Assembly: GCA_030524745.1 (NCBI GenBank)
Contig: JAUNGC010000005.1
Coordinates: 1-64,000, forward strand
Source of the DNA: Eubacteriales bacterium
GTDB taxonomy: Bacteria > Bacillota > Clostridia > Lachnospirales > Lachnospiraceae
Direction: 5' to 3'
Length of the DNA stretch: 64,000 nt
In this document: piece by piece, positions 50,552-58,686 of the stretch
Layout of the letters: every line of letters begins with the position of its first letter
Numbering within the stretch: the first letter of the stretch is position 1
The notes under the pieces: generated by a model
The model's database searches: none
Told to the model about the DNA's origin: nothing
What the model saw: the letters and a program-made list of their open reading frames with translations, nothing else
Translations under genes and position numbers: made by a program

Positions 50552-51985
50552 ATGAGTGAAGAATGGAAGAAAGAGACGCAGACAGCCGAAACGGCAGATA
50601 CGGACGCGGCAAAAGAACAGGAAGCCGCTCCGGAAGATATGGTGCAAAACGGGGTGCATAATTACAGTACGGAAGAGAGTTATGTGTGGCCGACCGATCC
50701 TGCAGTGCTAAAAAAGCTGGAATGGTTTCAGGATCAGAAGCTGGGGCTGATGATGCACTGGGGCGCATACAGTCAGCTTGGCATTGTGGAATCCTGGGCG
50801 CTGTCCGATGCGGACGCCGACTGGTCAAGAACCGGGATCGACTGGGAGGTGACCGGAGAGGAATTCAAAAAGCAGTATTTCGATTTGAACAAGACCTTCA
50901 ATCCCATCCGGTTTGAACCGGAAAAATGGGCCGATATCGCAAAAGAAGCGGGAACGAAATATCTGCTTTTTACGACGAAGCATCACGACGGGTTTTGCAT
51001 GTGGGATACCAAATATTCCGATTATAAGGTGACGGCGCCGGATTGTCCGTTTCACACAAACCGCTATGCGGATATATGCGCTCATCTGTTTGAATCCTTC
51101 CGGAAGCGGGAACTGGGCGTGATCGCCTATTTTTCCAAAGCCGACTGGCATGTGGACAGCTATTGGAGCGAGAACTATGAGAGAGGAAGCTATCAGCACA
51201 GGGGGCCTTCCTATAAGCCTTCCGAATATCCCGAAGAATGGGAGCGCTTTGTGGAGTTCACCCAGAATCAGATCATGGAACTGGGGAGCCGCTATGGCCG
51301 GCTGGACGGAATGTGGTTTGACGCCGGATGGGTGTGCGAGCATAACGGACAGGATATCCGGCTGGGCGAAGTGATCGAACGGGTACGGAAATTCCAGCCG
51401 GGCATGCTCTGCGCGGACCGGACGATCGGCGGCCCTTATGAGAATTATGTGACGCCTGAACAGTGTGTGCCCGATAAGCCGTTGCGCATCCCGTGGGAAA
51501 GCTGCATCACGCTGGGAACCTCTTTTTCCTTCGCATACGAGGATACTTATAAAAGCCCGAGAGAAGTGATCTGTCTGCTGGTGGATATCGTGGTCAAGGG
51601 CGGCAATCTGGCGATCAATGTGGGTCCCCAGCCAAACGGCTGTCTGCCCAAAGGCGCGGTGGAGAGCCTGCGCGGCATGGGAAAATGGCTGAAGGTATAC
51701 GGAGACGCGATCTATGGGACGCGGGTGTGCGCGCCTTATAAGAAAGACGGAATCGGTTTTACCAAAAAAGGAGACGTCGTGTACGCCATCCAGACCTTTG
51801 CCGATGAAAACGAAAAAGTGTCTTCGGAGGTATGGATTCCCTACGAGGGCGAAGCGTCCAGGATCACAGCGCTGGATACGAAGGAAACGCTGGACTTTGA
51901 GCGCAGAGACGGTGGTTATCTGGTGAAGGCAAAGGCGTATGAAGAGAAGAAGGCGCCGATCGGAAGAGTATTCTGTCTGGAATGA
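50552..51985 (+). CDS. GH29 alpha-L-fucosidase
   Basis: A 477-residue alpha-L-fucosidase that removes fucose from glycans. The barrel starts at residue 50 (LEWFQDQKLGLMMHWG). The HH pair of KHHDGFCMWD (144-150) binds substrate and the nucleophile is Asp257 in DGMWFDAGW. A short C-terminal beta domain follows. A 35-residue acidic, Ala/Glu-rich N-terminal extension is unusual and looks disordered. There is no signal peptide, so fucosylated oligosaccharides or glycopeptides must be imported. It is the fourth gene of the operon. Confidence 0.92.
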   Translation: MSEEWKKETQTAETADTDAAKEQEAAPEDMVQNGVHNYSTEESYVWPTDPAVLKKLEWFQDQKLGLMMHWGAYSQLGIVESWALSDADADWSRTGIDWEVTGEEFKKQYFDLNKTFNPIRFEPEKWADIAKEAGTKYLLFTTKHHDGFCMWDTKYSDYKVTAPDCPFHTNRYADICAHLFESFRKRELGVIAYFSKADWHVDSYWSENYERGSYQHRGPSYKPSEYPEEWERFVEFTQNQIMELGSRYGRLDGMWFDAGWVCEHNGQDIRLGEVIERVRKFQPGMLCADRTIGGPYENYVTPEQCVPDKPLRIPWESCITLGTSFSFAYEDTYKSPREVICLLVDIVVKGGNLAINVGPQPNGCLPKGAVESLRGMGKWLKVYGDAIYGTRVCAPYKKDGIGFTKKGDVVYAIQTFADENEKVSSEVWIPYEGEASRITALDTKETLDFERRDGGYLVKAKAYEEKKAPIGRVFCLE

Positions 51986-51998
51986 GGAGGAAGGTAAC

Positions 51999-53420
51999 AT
52001 GCCGGAAATCATTTTAAAAGAAGAATTTTTAAACGGCGTTTCCGTGCGCTTCTTCACGGAAGAAGAAGCAAAAACGCTGCATATGGGAAAGCTTTTTGAA
52101 GGAAAATGGCTGGAAAGCCGACTTATGCCCGGCGCAGACGGGATGTTCACGGTTTATCTGGGGCTGGGAGAGGGCGTCGGCGATCTGGCGGAAGTGAAAA
52201 ACGTTTATGCAAAGGCCGTGAAGGAGGCCAGACCGTATACGGAAACGATGACGCTGAACCTGCTGACAGCGGAAAAATGGACGGGCAAAAGCTTCGATAC
52301 AAAAAGAGCGCTGGGCGCGGCGCTGGAAGGCATGCTTTTGGCCTGCTACAAGCCCATGAAATATAAATCGGAGACAGAAGAGGAGAAAGCCCTCACAATC
52401 ACGCTGGGGGGCGCGGCGCCCACGCCGGAGCATGAAAAGCTTCTGGAGGAAAAGACCGCTCTTGCCCGGGGAATTTATTTTGCCAGGGATGCGGTGAACA
52501 AGCCATCCAATCTGCTACGGCCCATGGAATTTGCCAGAGAAGTGAAAGAATTATTTGCAGGGCTTCCTGCGGAAATAGAAGTATATGACAGACAGGCGCT
52601 GGAAGAAATGCACATGGAGGCGCTCCTGACGGTGGGAAGGGGCAGCAGCTTCGATCCCTGCCTGACGGTGATCCGGTATCTGCCGGATAAAAACGGGCCT
52701 GTTACCGCGCTGGTGGGAAAAGGCGTGACCGTGGATACCGGCGGCTATTGTGTGAAGCCCTCCGGCTCCATGGCGGGCATTAAAGGCGATATGGCGGGCG
52801 CGGCAGGCGTGATCGCGGCGATGTACGCCCTTGTGAAAACCGGCGGCAGAAAGAATACGGTGGCGGTGCTTCCGATGTGCGAAAACCGCATTTCTTCCGA
52901 CGCCATGCTGCCCGGCGACGTTATTTCTTCCTATGGAGGAAAGACGATCGAAATTCTGAATACGGATGCGGAGGGGCGGCTGATTCTGGCGGACGCGGTT
53001 TCCTTTGCGGTGAAGCATGAGAACGCGCAGCGGGTGCTGGATATCGCAACGCTGACAGGTGCGGCGGCGATTACCTTCGGCAAATGTATGGCTCCCGTGC
53101 TGGCGGACGGAGAAGAATTTTATGAGGAGTTTGTAGAAGCGCAGGAACGTTCCGGGGAGCGGTATGTGCGGCTTCCTTTCTTCAAAGAGCATGAGAAGAT
53201 GATTGAAAGCAGGTGGGCGGATGTAAAAAACGTGGGCGGAGAAACCTGCGGCAGCATTACGGCCGGACTTTTCATCCGCTTTTTCGCAGAAGGAAGACAG
53301 TGGCTGCATCTGGATATCGCAGGCACGGCCGAAGCGCAAAATCCGGAGCCGGTGTGTGAATATCATGTCTACGGCGGTACCGGGGCGGGCGCGGCGACAA
53401 TGTATGAACTGTGCAAATGA
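51999..53420 (+). CDS. M17 leucyl aminopeptidase
   Basis: A 473-residue cytosolic metallo-aminopeptidase that trims N-terminal residues from peptides. The two-metal site is visible: Lys241 and Asp246 (KGVTVDTGGY), Asp264 (IKGDMAGA), Asp323 and Glu325 with Arg327 (NTDAEGRL). The N-terminal domain is divergent. GGAGGAAGG (51986-51994) selects the ATG at 51999. A peptidase as the last gene of a glycosidase operon suggests that the imported substrate includes peptides, for example N-glycopeptides. A strong terminator follows. Confidence 0.93.
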   Translation: MPEIILKEEFLNGVSVRFFTEEEAKTLHMGKLFEGKWLESRLMPGADGMFTVYLGLGEGVGDLAEVKNVYAKAVKEARPYTETMTLNLLTAEKWTGKSFDTKRALGAALEGMLLACYKPMKYKSETEEEKALTITLGGAAPTPEHEKLLEEKTALARGIYFARDAVNKPSNLLRPMEFAREVKELFAGLPAEIEVYDRQALEEMHMEALLTVGRGSSFDPCLTVIRYLPDKNGPVTALVGKGVTVDTGGYCVKPSGSMAGIKGDMAGAAGVIAAMYALVKTGGRKNTVAVLPMCENRISSDAMLPGDVISSYGGKTIEILNTDAEGRLILADAVSFAVKHENAQRVLDIATLTGAAAITFGKCMAPVLADGEEFYEEFVEAQERSGERYVRLPFFKEHEKMIESRWADVKNVGGETCGSITAGLFIRFFAEGRQWLHLDIAGTAEAQNPEPVCEYHVYGGTGAGAATMYELCK

Positions 53421-53483
53421 AGCAAAATCACGATATGATATTGTAGTTAACAAAAGTGAAAAAGTTAATTAGCAATTGTAATA

Positions 53484-53535
53484 ACGTCAAAAAAGCGGTT
53501 CTGGAAAAAAACAGAATCGCTTTTTTGACGTTTTG
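53484..53535 (+). terminator. Strong terminator of glycan operon 1
   Basis: A 20-base arm (53484-53503) pairs with 53512-53531 with a single G-U pair, with long A and T runs, then TTTT. It lies between the aminopeptidase and the ABC operon. GTTAAC-like sequence also occurs at 53445-53451. Confidence 0.92.
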
Positions 53536-53647
53536 CATAAGGCTTTAAGGATCAAATTAAAAAAAAAGAAAAAAAGCATAAAAAATTTTCAAAAAAGGCT
53601 TTTAAAAGTGTAAAAGTTGTAGTATGATAATAAACATAAAGTAAAGA

Positions 53648-53666
53648 TTGTTAACGGTGTTAACAA
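53648..53666. promoter_or_regulatory. Perfect palindromic operator before the ABC operon
   Basis: TTGTTAACGGTGTTAACAA is an exact palindrome with eight-base arms and a three-base centre, 37 bases before the TTG start. A further ATGTTAAT follows at 53674. A TATGATAAT stretch (53623-53631) may hold the -10 box. This is the best match to the site presumed for the LacI regulator at 57506. The rest of the 53421-53702 gap is a terminator and AT-rich DNA. Confidence 0.8.
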
Positions 53667-53702
53667 AAACAAAATGTTAATCAAAACAGGAGGGGTGATC
53701 AT

Positions 53703-54656
53703 TTGAAAGCAAAAGCTAAAGCAAATGCGACGGGTACTATCAAACCCAGGAAACGAAGTTTTATGGAAACCTTGAAAAAGGACTGGTCCCTTTGGACGTT
53801 CTGTATCCCGGGAATTATTCTGACTTTTATTTTCAGCTATATTCCCATGTACGGCGTACAGATCGCCTTCCGCCGGTTCAACGCCAAGCAGGGCATTTGG
53901 GGGAGCCCATGGGTGGGACTGCAGTATTTTGAACGGTTTTTCAATTCGCCGTATTTTTCCAGGACGATTGTCAATACGCTGGTCCTGAGTTTATATGGTC
54001 TGATCGTTTCCTTCCCGATCCCGATCATCCTGGCTCTGATGCTGAACGCGTTCCGCCATAAACGGTACCGCAAGGTGATTCAGACCGTTACCTATGCGCC
54101 GAACTTCATTTCCACCATCGTTATGTGCGGTATGTTGATCCTGTTTTTATCCCCTACGGTCGGCATTATCAACACCGTTATCAAGATGTTTGGCGGCGAA
54201 GCGATCAACTTTATGGCCAAGAAGGAGTATTGGAGGCATTTGTATGTGTGGTCCGGCGTATGGCAGGGCATGGGGTGGAGTTCCGTTATCTATTTTGCGG
54301 CGCTGTCCGGCATCAGTCCCGAACTGCATGAGGCGGCCAAGTGTGACGGCGCGACCAAGTTCCAGATCATCCGTTACATCGATTTTCCTTCCATCCTTCC
54401 GACCGCTACGATTCAGCTGATCCTAAGCTGCGGCAGCATCCTTTCCATCGGCTTTGAGAAGGCATTCGCGCTGCAGAACGATTTGAACCTGTCCGTATCG
54501 GAAATTATTTCCACCTACGTGTACAAGGTCGGTCTGCTTGACAATAATATGTCCTATTCGTCTGCAATCGGCCTGTTCAATACGCTGATAAACATGGTGA
54601 TGCTGATCCTGGTCAATAAGATAGCCGATAAGATGTCCGGCACAAGCTTATTCTAA
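53703..54656 (+). CDS. ABC transporter permease (LplB/YteP-like)
   Basis: A 317-residue membrane permease with about six helices and the EAA loop CDGATKFQIIRYIDFPSILP for contact with an ATPase subunit. It belongs to the carbohydrate uptake type that pairs with LplC and a large lipoprotein; the ATPase (MsmX-like) is usually encoded elsewhere, and none is present here. The start is a TTG at 53703 with AGGAGGGG seven bases upstream. First gene of glycan operon 2. Confidence 0.93.
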   Translation: MKAKAKANATGTIKPRKRSFMETLKKDWSLWTFCIPGIILTFIFSYIPMYGVQIAFRRFNAKQGIWGSPWVGLQYFERFFNSPYFSRTIVNTLVLSLYGLIVSFPIPIILALMLNAFRHKRYRKVIQTVTYAPNFISTIVMCGMLILFLSPTVGIINTVIKMFGGEAINFMAKKEYWRHLYVWSGVWQGMGWSSVIYFAALSGISPELHEAAKCDGATKFQIIRYIDFPSILPTATIQLILSCGSILSIGFEKAFALQNDLNLSVSEIISTYVYKVGLLDNNMSYSSAIGLFNTLINMVMLILVNKIADKMSGTSLF

Positions 54657-54671
54657 GCGAGGGGGGAGAAC

Positions 54672-55604
54672 ATGGGAAAAAGAGAAAAAGAAATTGAAGT
54701 GGAAAAAAATATAAAACGCTGTAAAGAAGATGTGATTTTTGATACGGTCATTTTCATCATTCTGACGATTTTGCTTGTGATCGTGGCATATCCGCTCTGG
54801 TGGGTTATCATTTCTTCCTTCAGTGATCCGAAGGCAGTATCCGGCGGACAGGTAATCTGGCTCCCTGTCGGTTTCAACTTCAAGGGGTATGCGGAAGTCT
54901 TTCAGGACGATTCCATCGTGCGCAGCTTTTTGAACTCCGTTTTATATACGGTATGCGGCGTGCTGATTAATCTGGCTGTGACGCTGCCCACCGCATATGC
55001 GCTGTCGAGAGATAAATTCTCCGGCAAGAAGATTGTTACGATTTTCTATGTTATCACGATGTTCTTCAGCGGCGGCCTGATTCCTACCTACCTGGTTGTG
55101 CAGAGCCTGGGCCTGCTGGATACGATGTGGGCGCTGATCCTTCCCGGATGCTTAAGCGTTTACAACATGATCGTTGCAAGAACCTTCTTTAAGTCCAACA
55201 TTTCGGAAGAACTGTATGAAGCGGCGGAGATTGACGGCTGTACCCAGGGCAGATTCTTCTTTAAGATTGCCTTGCCGCTGTCGGGCGCGATCACCGCGAT
55301 CATGGTTCTCTATTACGGTGTAGGTCACTGGAACGCATACTTCTCCGCATTGATCTATCTGGCGGATAAGGATAAATACCCGCTGCAGCTGGTGCTGAGA
55401 AGTATCCTGATTACCAACGAATCGGCTCTGCAGCAGGCGGCAACCACCGCAGAGGCGAGAGCGGCGCTGAACGAGAAGAAGCAGCTGATCGAGGTTATGA
55501 AATATTCCCTTATCATCATAAGTTCCATTCCCGTATTGATTTTGTATCCGTTCATTCAGAGACATTTCGTAAAGGGCGTTATGATCGGTTCCGTAAAGGG
55601 CTGA
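54672..55604 (+). CDS. ABC transporter permease (LplC/YtcP-like)
   Basis: A 310-residue permease, partner of the previous one, starting 15 bases after its stop. Six hydrophobic helices and the EAA loop AAEIDGCTQGRFFFKIALPLS are visible; the C-terminal VKGVMIGSVKG is typical for the YtcP class. It imports oligosaccharides together with the lipoprotein encoded next. GGGGGGAG precedes the ATG. Confidence 0.94.
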   Translation: MGKREKEIEVEKNIKRCKEDVIFDTVIFIILTILLVIVAYPLWWVIISSFSDPKAVSGGQVIWLPVGFNFKGYAEVFQDDSIVRSFLNSVLYTVCGVLINLAVTLPTAYALSRDKFSGKKIVTIFYVITMFFSGGLIPTYLVVQSLGLLDTMWALILPGCLSVYNMIVARTFFKSNISEELYEAAEIDGCTQGRFFFKIALPLSGAITAIMVLYYGVGHWNAYFSALIYLADKDKYPLQLVLRSILITNESALQQAATTAEARAALNEKKQLIEVMKYSLIIISSIPVLILYPFIQRHFVKGVMIGSVKG

Positions 55605-55770
55605 TCTGCAGGATCGGGCAGTACGCCCGCAGGGAGCGGACTGCTTTCGGAAATATTGTTGTTTCCATAGCTGATGTGTTATCAAGGCGGTTTTTGGTTG
55701 CTTTTCGCTGTAAGCGGATGACAGTGCAGGCGGATGCCGCTTGATATAGAAAAAAAGGAGGATATGAAGA

Positions 55771-57399
55771 ATGAAGAAAAAGTTAGTGGCTTGCGTTTTA
55801 CTGACTGCAATGGCAGTGACGACACTGGCCGGCTGCGGCAGTTCCGGCGGCAACACTGCTTCTGCTGAAAAGGAGGAGTATGTACCCGGAGAGGTGGATG
55901 AAAACGGTAAGGTGGACGGCCTGATGTATGCGGAGGGGCTTCCTTTGGTGGATGAAGGCGAATACAGCTTTTCCATTTTCTGCGATGATTCCAGTTCCAC
56001 AGGGGAATTCTACATGCTGGATGTATTCAAGGAACAGACGAACGTTGACGTTGACCTTGAGATCTATGCATATGAGAACGCGACTGAAAAATTGAACCTG
56101 GCACTGAATGCCGGCACCTATGCGGATGTGATTGGCGGCTGGACGCTGTCCGATGCGATGATCCTGACCTATGGCGTGGAGCAGGGCGTATTCATTCCGC
56201 TGGAAGATATTTTTGAGGAATACTGCCCCAACATTTCCGCAATTCTGGATCTGGAAGGCGTAAGAGAGAAAATGACGGCGCCTGACGGCCATATCTACAC
56301 GATCCCGTATGTGTGCGGCGATACCACAGTTGGCTACAGCCCGTACATCAACAGCCGCTGGCTGGAGAACGTGGGTATGGAAATGCCCACCACCACCGAT
56401 GAATTTGAAGCGGTTCTGAAGGCGTTCAAGGAGCAGGATGCGAACGGCAATGGAGATCCTACGGATGAAATCCCGTTCTCCACGGACCCGAACAACAAGC
56501 ATCTGGAAGCGATGGCCGGCTATTTTGGACTGCCGATGAACAAGAACGGCCTGACCGTTCTGGACAGCGGCGAGACCGCATTTGCGGCGACCAGCGATAC
56601 TTACAGAGAGTTCTTAAGCTGGTTCAACAAGCTGTATGAGCAGGGACTGGTTGACTCCGAAATCTTCACGCAGGATTCCGCTACCTGGGAAGGTAAGGGA
56701 AATCAGGATATGTACGGTGTGTCCATTGCTTATGGCTCCAGCGAATATGCAGGCTATGTGGTGGGAACCGAGAAGAGCGAATATGATCCGCTTCCCGTTC
56801 TGAATGCGGACAACGGCGGCGTATGGCTGAGAGATACGCCTGGTAACTCCGTATACAGAACGCAGGCTGTCATTACCGACAATGCAGAACATCCTGAAAT
56901 TATCGCGCGCTGGTTCGACAATGCGTTTGAACTTGAAAACGGTATTGGCTGTTCCATCGGACCTGTAGGCGTTGTTACCTTCAAGGAAGGCGACGGCTAT
57001 CGTCAGATCGATTCCTCCACTCTGGATGCTGATATGCAGGAGAAGGTGAGTTGGAGCAATCTGTGGCCGCAGTCCCTGCCGAAATACACCCCTATCGGAT
57101 TTAAGACCATTCAGGACAATCCGCTGTATGATGAGAAGAAGGCTGTGGAAGAGTTCTACGAGCCCAATCTGACGGAAGGCGTAATTGATACTCCCTGGAT
57201 TGAGATGGACAGCGTGGAAATCTATTCCGAATATGCTTCCGCAATTCAGGATTACTTCGATCAGCAGCAGGCACTGTTCATTTCTGGTGAACAGGATGTG
57301 GATGACGACGCGGTCTGGGAAGCTTACAAGGATGGCTTTGAAGGTCTCGGACTGTCTGAATACCTTGACATCAAGGGAATCACGACTGTAGTTGAATAA
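55771..57399 (+). CDS. Extracellular solute-binding lipoprotein (glycan uptake)
   Basis: A 542-residue lipoprotein with the signal peptide MKKKLVACVLLTAMAVTTL and lipobox LAGC. The binding protein is of the large LplA/YtcQ class (YSPYINSRWLENVGMEMPTT, PFSTDPNNKHLEAMAGYFG). It captures the substrate of the ABC transporter encoded just upstream. The 166-base gap after the permease gene holds no clear promoter or hairpin. AAGGAGGA lies about ten bases before the ATG. A strong terminator follows. Confidence 0.94.
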   Translation: MKKKLVACVLLTAMAVTTLAGCGSSGGNTASAEKEEYVPGEVDENGKVDGLMYAEGLPLVDEGEYSFSIFCDDSSSTGEFYMLDVFKEQTNVDVDLEIYAYENATEKLNLALNAGTYADVIGGWTLSDAMILTYGVEQGVFIPLEDIFEEYCPNISAILDLEGVREKMTAPDGHIYTIPYVCGDTTVGYSPYINSRWLENVGMEMPTTTDEFEAVLKAFKEQDANGNGDPTDEIPFSTDPNNKHLEAMAGYFGLPMNKNGLTVLDSGETAFAATSDTYREFLSWFNKLYEQGLVDSEIFTQDSATWEGKGNQDMYGVSIAYGSSEYAGYVVGTEKSEYDPLPVLNADNGGVWLRDTPGNSVYRTQAVITDNAEHPEIIARWFDNAFELENGIGCSIGPVGVVTFKEGDGYRQIDSSTLDADMQEKVSWSNLWPQSLPKYTPIGFKTIQDNPLYDEKKAVEEFYEPNLTEGVIDTPWIEMDSVEIYSEYASAIQDYFDQQQALFISGEQDVDDDAVWEAYKDGFEGLGLSEYLDIKGITTVVE

Positions 57400-57455
57400 G
57401 TTGCATCAGGCTTATGCGCAGCGATTGCCGGGCTTTGCGGCAAACGTTGTTGAAT

Positions 57456-57497
57456 AAAAAGAGCAGGTTACGGTTTCGGCTGTAACCTGCTCTTTTT
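57456..57497. terminator. Bidirectional terminator
   Basis: AAAAAGAGCAGGTTAC (57456-57471) and GTAACCTGCTCTTTTT (57482-57497) form a perfect 16-pair stem between the solute-binding gene and the convergent LacI gene. Confidence 0.95.
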
Positions 57498-57505
57498 ATG
57501 AAAAA

Positions 57506-58525
57506 TTACCGTCTAGGACAAGGAGACGGATGGATGATATTCGAAATAATGTAAATGACTTCATGGCAGCCCACGGGATTTTCCAGCCGGAAAATGAATT
57601 GCCTTGCCAGTCTCTTGCCGAGTACAGTGGTATCCACCAGAACAGTGGCGGACATGTTGGAATGGCTGTCATGTTCCGCGGTTCCGTCGTATCCGGTAAT
57701 GATAACGTCGTCAGGAACAGAGATTCCGTGACTTGCGAAATAAGTATTTACCACATGGGCGACATAGTCGTTGACACAGATAAACACTTCCGGCATTGTC
57801 TGTAAGTTGTCCAGAAATGAGAAAACGTCTTCTTCATAATGATGGTTTGCCTGTGAAAGGAGCATGCAGCAGGATGGATTGATCTCCATATGATGTTCCG
57901 AAAGCGCGGTTATGAATCCTTCATAACGCAGCGAGTTTGTCTTGGCGTAGTTGATATCGCCGATAAAGCCAAAACGTCTATAGCCAAGTTCGATGAAGTC
58001 GCTGACCAGCCGCCGGATCGTTTCCGCTCCTTCCAGAAGAAACAGATCGCCGCGAATCTCCCATACAGGAATGGCGGGAACGATATCCAGAAAGATCTTT
58101 GGAATATCGAGGTCATTGAGCATTTTGGTCAGCTGCAGATCATAGACGTTTAAAATGATACAGCCGGAAGTGGTGCCGTCGCTCAATGAGCCCGGAAGCG
58201 TGTACCCGTCCGAGTAAAAGGTGGGAAGATATGTGTATATCAGGTCGATATTATTTTTGCTTAACTCTTTGGCGATCTGATGAATAATATTCATCCAGAA
58301 AATGGAGGTATCCGGCCGGGATACGACCAGTGAAACGATATTGTGCTTCGAGGCGGCCGGCGGGGAATCGGCAGTATACTTATTGTAGCCCATTTCCTTT
58401 GCTTTTTGAAGGATCTGCTCCCGCAATTCCTGAGAAACCCCGTCGCGGTTGTTGAACGCCTTCCAGACGGTAACTCTGGATGTCTGTAGAGCGTCCGCTA
58501 TGTCCTGCATGGTGATTTTAGCCAT
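57506..58525 (-). CDS. LacI-family regulator of the glycan locus
   Basis: A 339-residue repressor: N-terminal LacI helix-turn-helix and hinge (ITMQDIADALQTSRVTVWKAFNNRDGVS) followed by a periplasmic-binding-type effector domain (NIVSLVVSRPDTSIFW, RFGFIGDINYAKTNSLRYEGF, DVIITGYDGTAE). It sits between glycan operons 2 and 3 and is divergent from the GH38 gene, so it probably represses all three operons through GTTAAC-containing sites. AGGAGGTA precedes the minus-strand ATG. The inducer is probably a glycan breakdown sugar. Confidence 0.93.
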   Translation of the reverse strand: MAKITMQDIADALQTSRVTVWKAFNNRDGVSQELREQILQKAKEMGYNKYTADSPPAASKHNIVSLVVSRPDTSIFWMNIIHQIAKELSKNNIDLIYTYLPTFYSDGYTLPGSLSDGTTSGCIILNVYDLQLTKMLNDLDIPKIFLDIVPAIPVWEIRGDLFLLEGAETIRRLVSDFIELGYRRFGFIGDINYAKTNSLRYEGFITALSEHHMEINPSCCMLLSQANHHYEEDVFSFLDNLQTMPEVFICVNDYVAHVVNTYFASHGISVPDDVIITGYDGTAEHDSHSNMSATVLVDTTVLGKRLARQFIFRLENPVGCHEVIYIISNIIHPSPCPRR

Positions 58526-58593
58526 AAAAAGTACCTCCTGTACATCCTTAACAATATTATTGCATAAAATGTTAATAAAAACAACAAAAAGGC

Positions 58594-58622
58594 TTGAAAT
58601 GTTAACGATCTTTTGTTAAAAC
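58594..58622 (+). promoter_or_regulatory. Promoter with embedded GTTAAC site before the GH38 gene
   Basis: TTGAAA (58594-58599) and a weak TAAAAC (58617-58622) are 17 bases apart. TGTTAACGATC fills the spacer, with a second GTTAAAAC right behind; further TTAACA and GTTAAT sites lie at 58547-58575 near the LacI start. This fits repression of both divergent genes. Confidence 0.6.
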
Positions 58623-58686
58623 AAAGAAAAAAGATATTGCCCATACGCCGGCACTGGGAACCGGCGGCGGGGAAAGGAACAATAAT

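Noticed and set aside
50825-52150. 441-codon minus-strand frame opposite the fucosidase and aminopeptidase genes
   Set aside because: It spans two well-defined plus-strand genes and has no recognisable domain.
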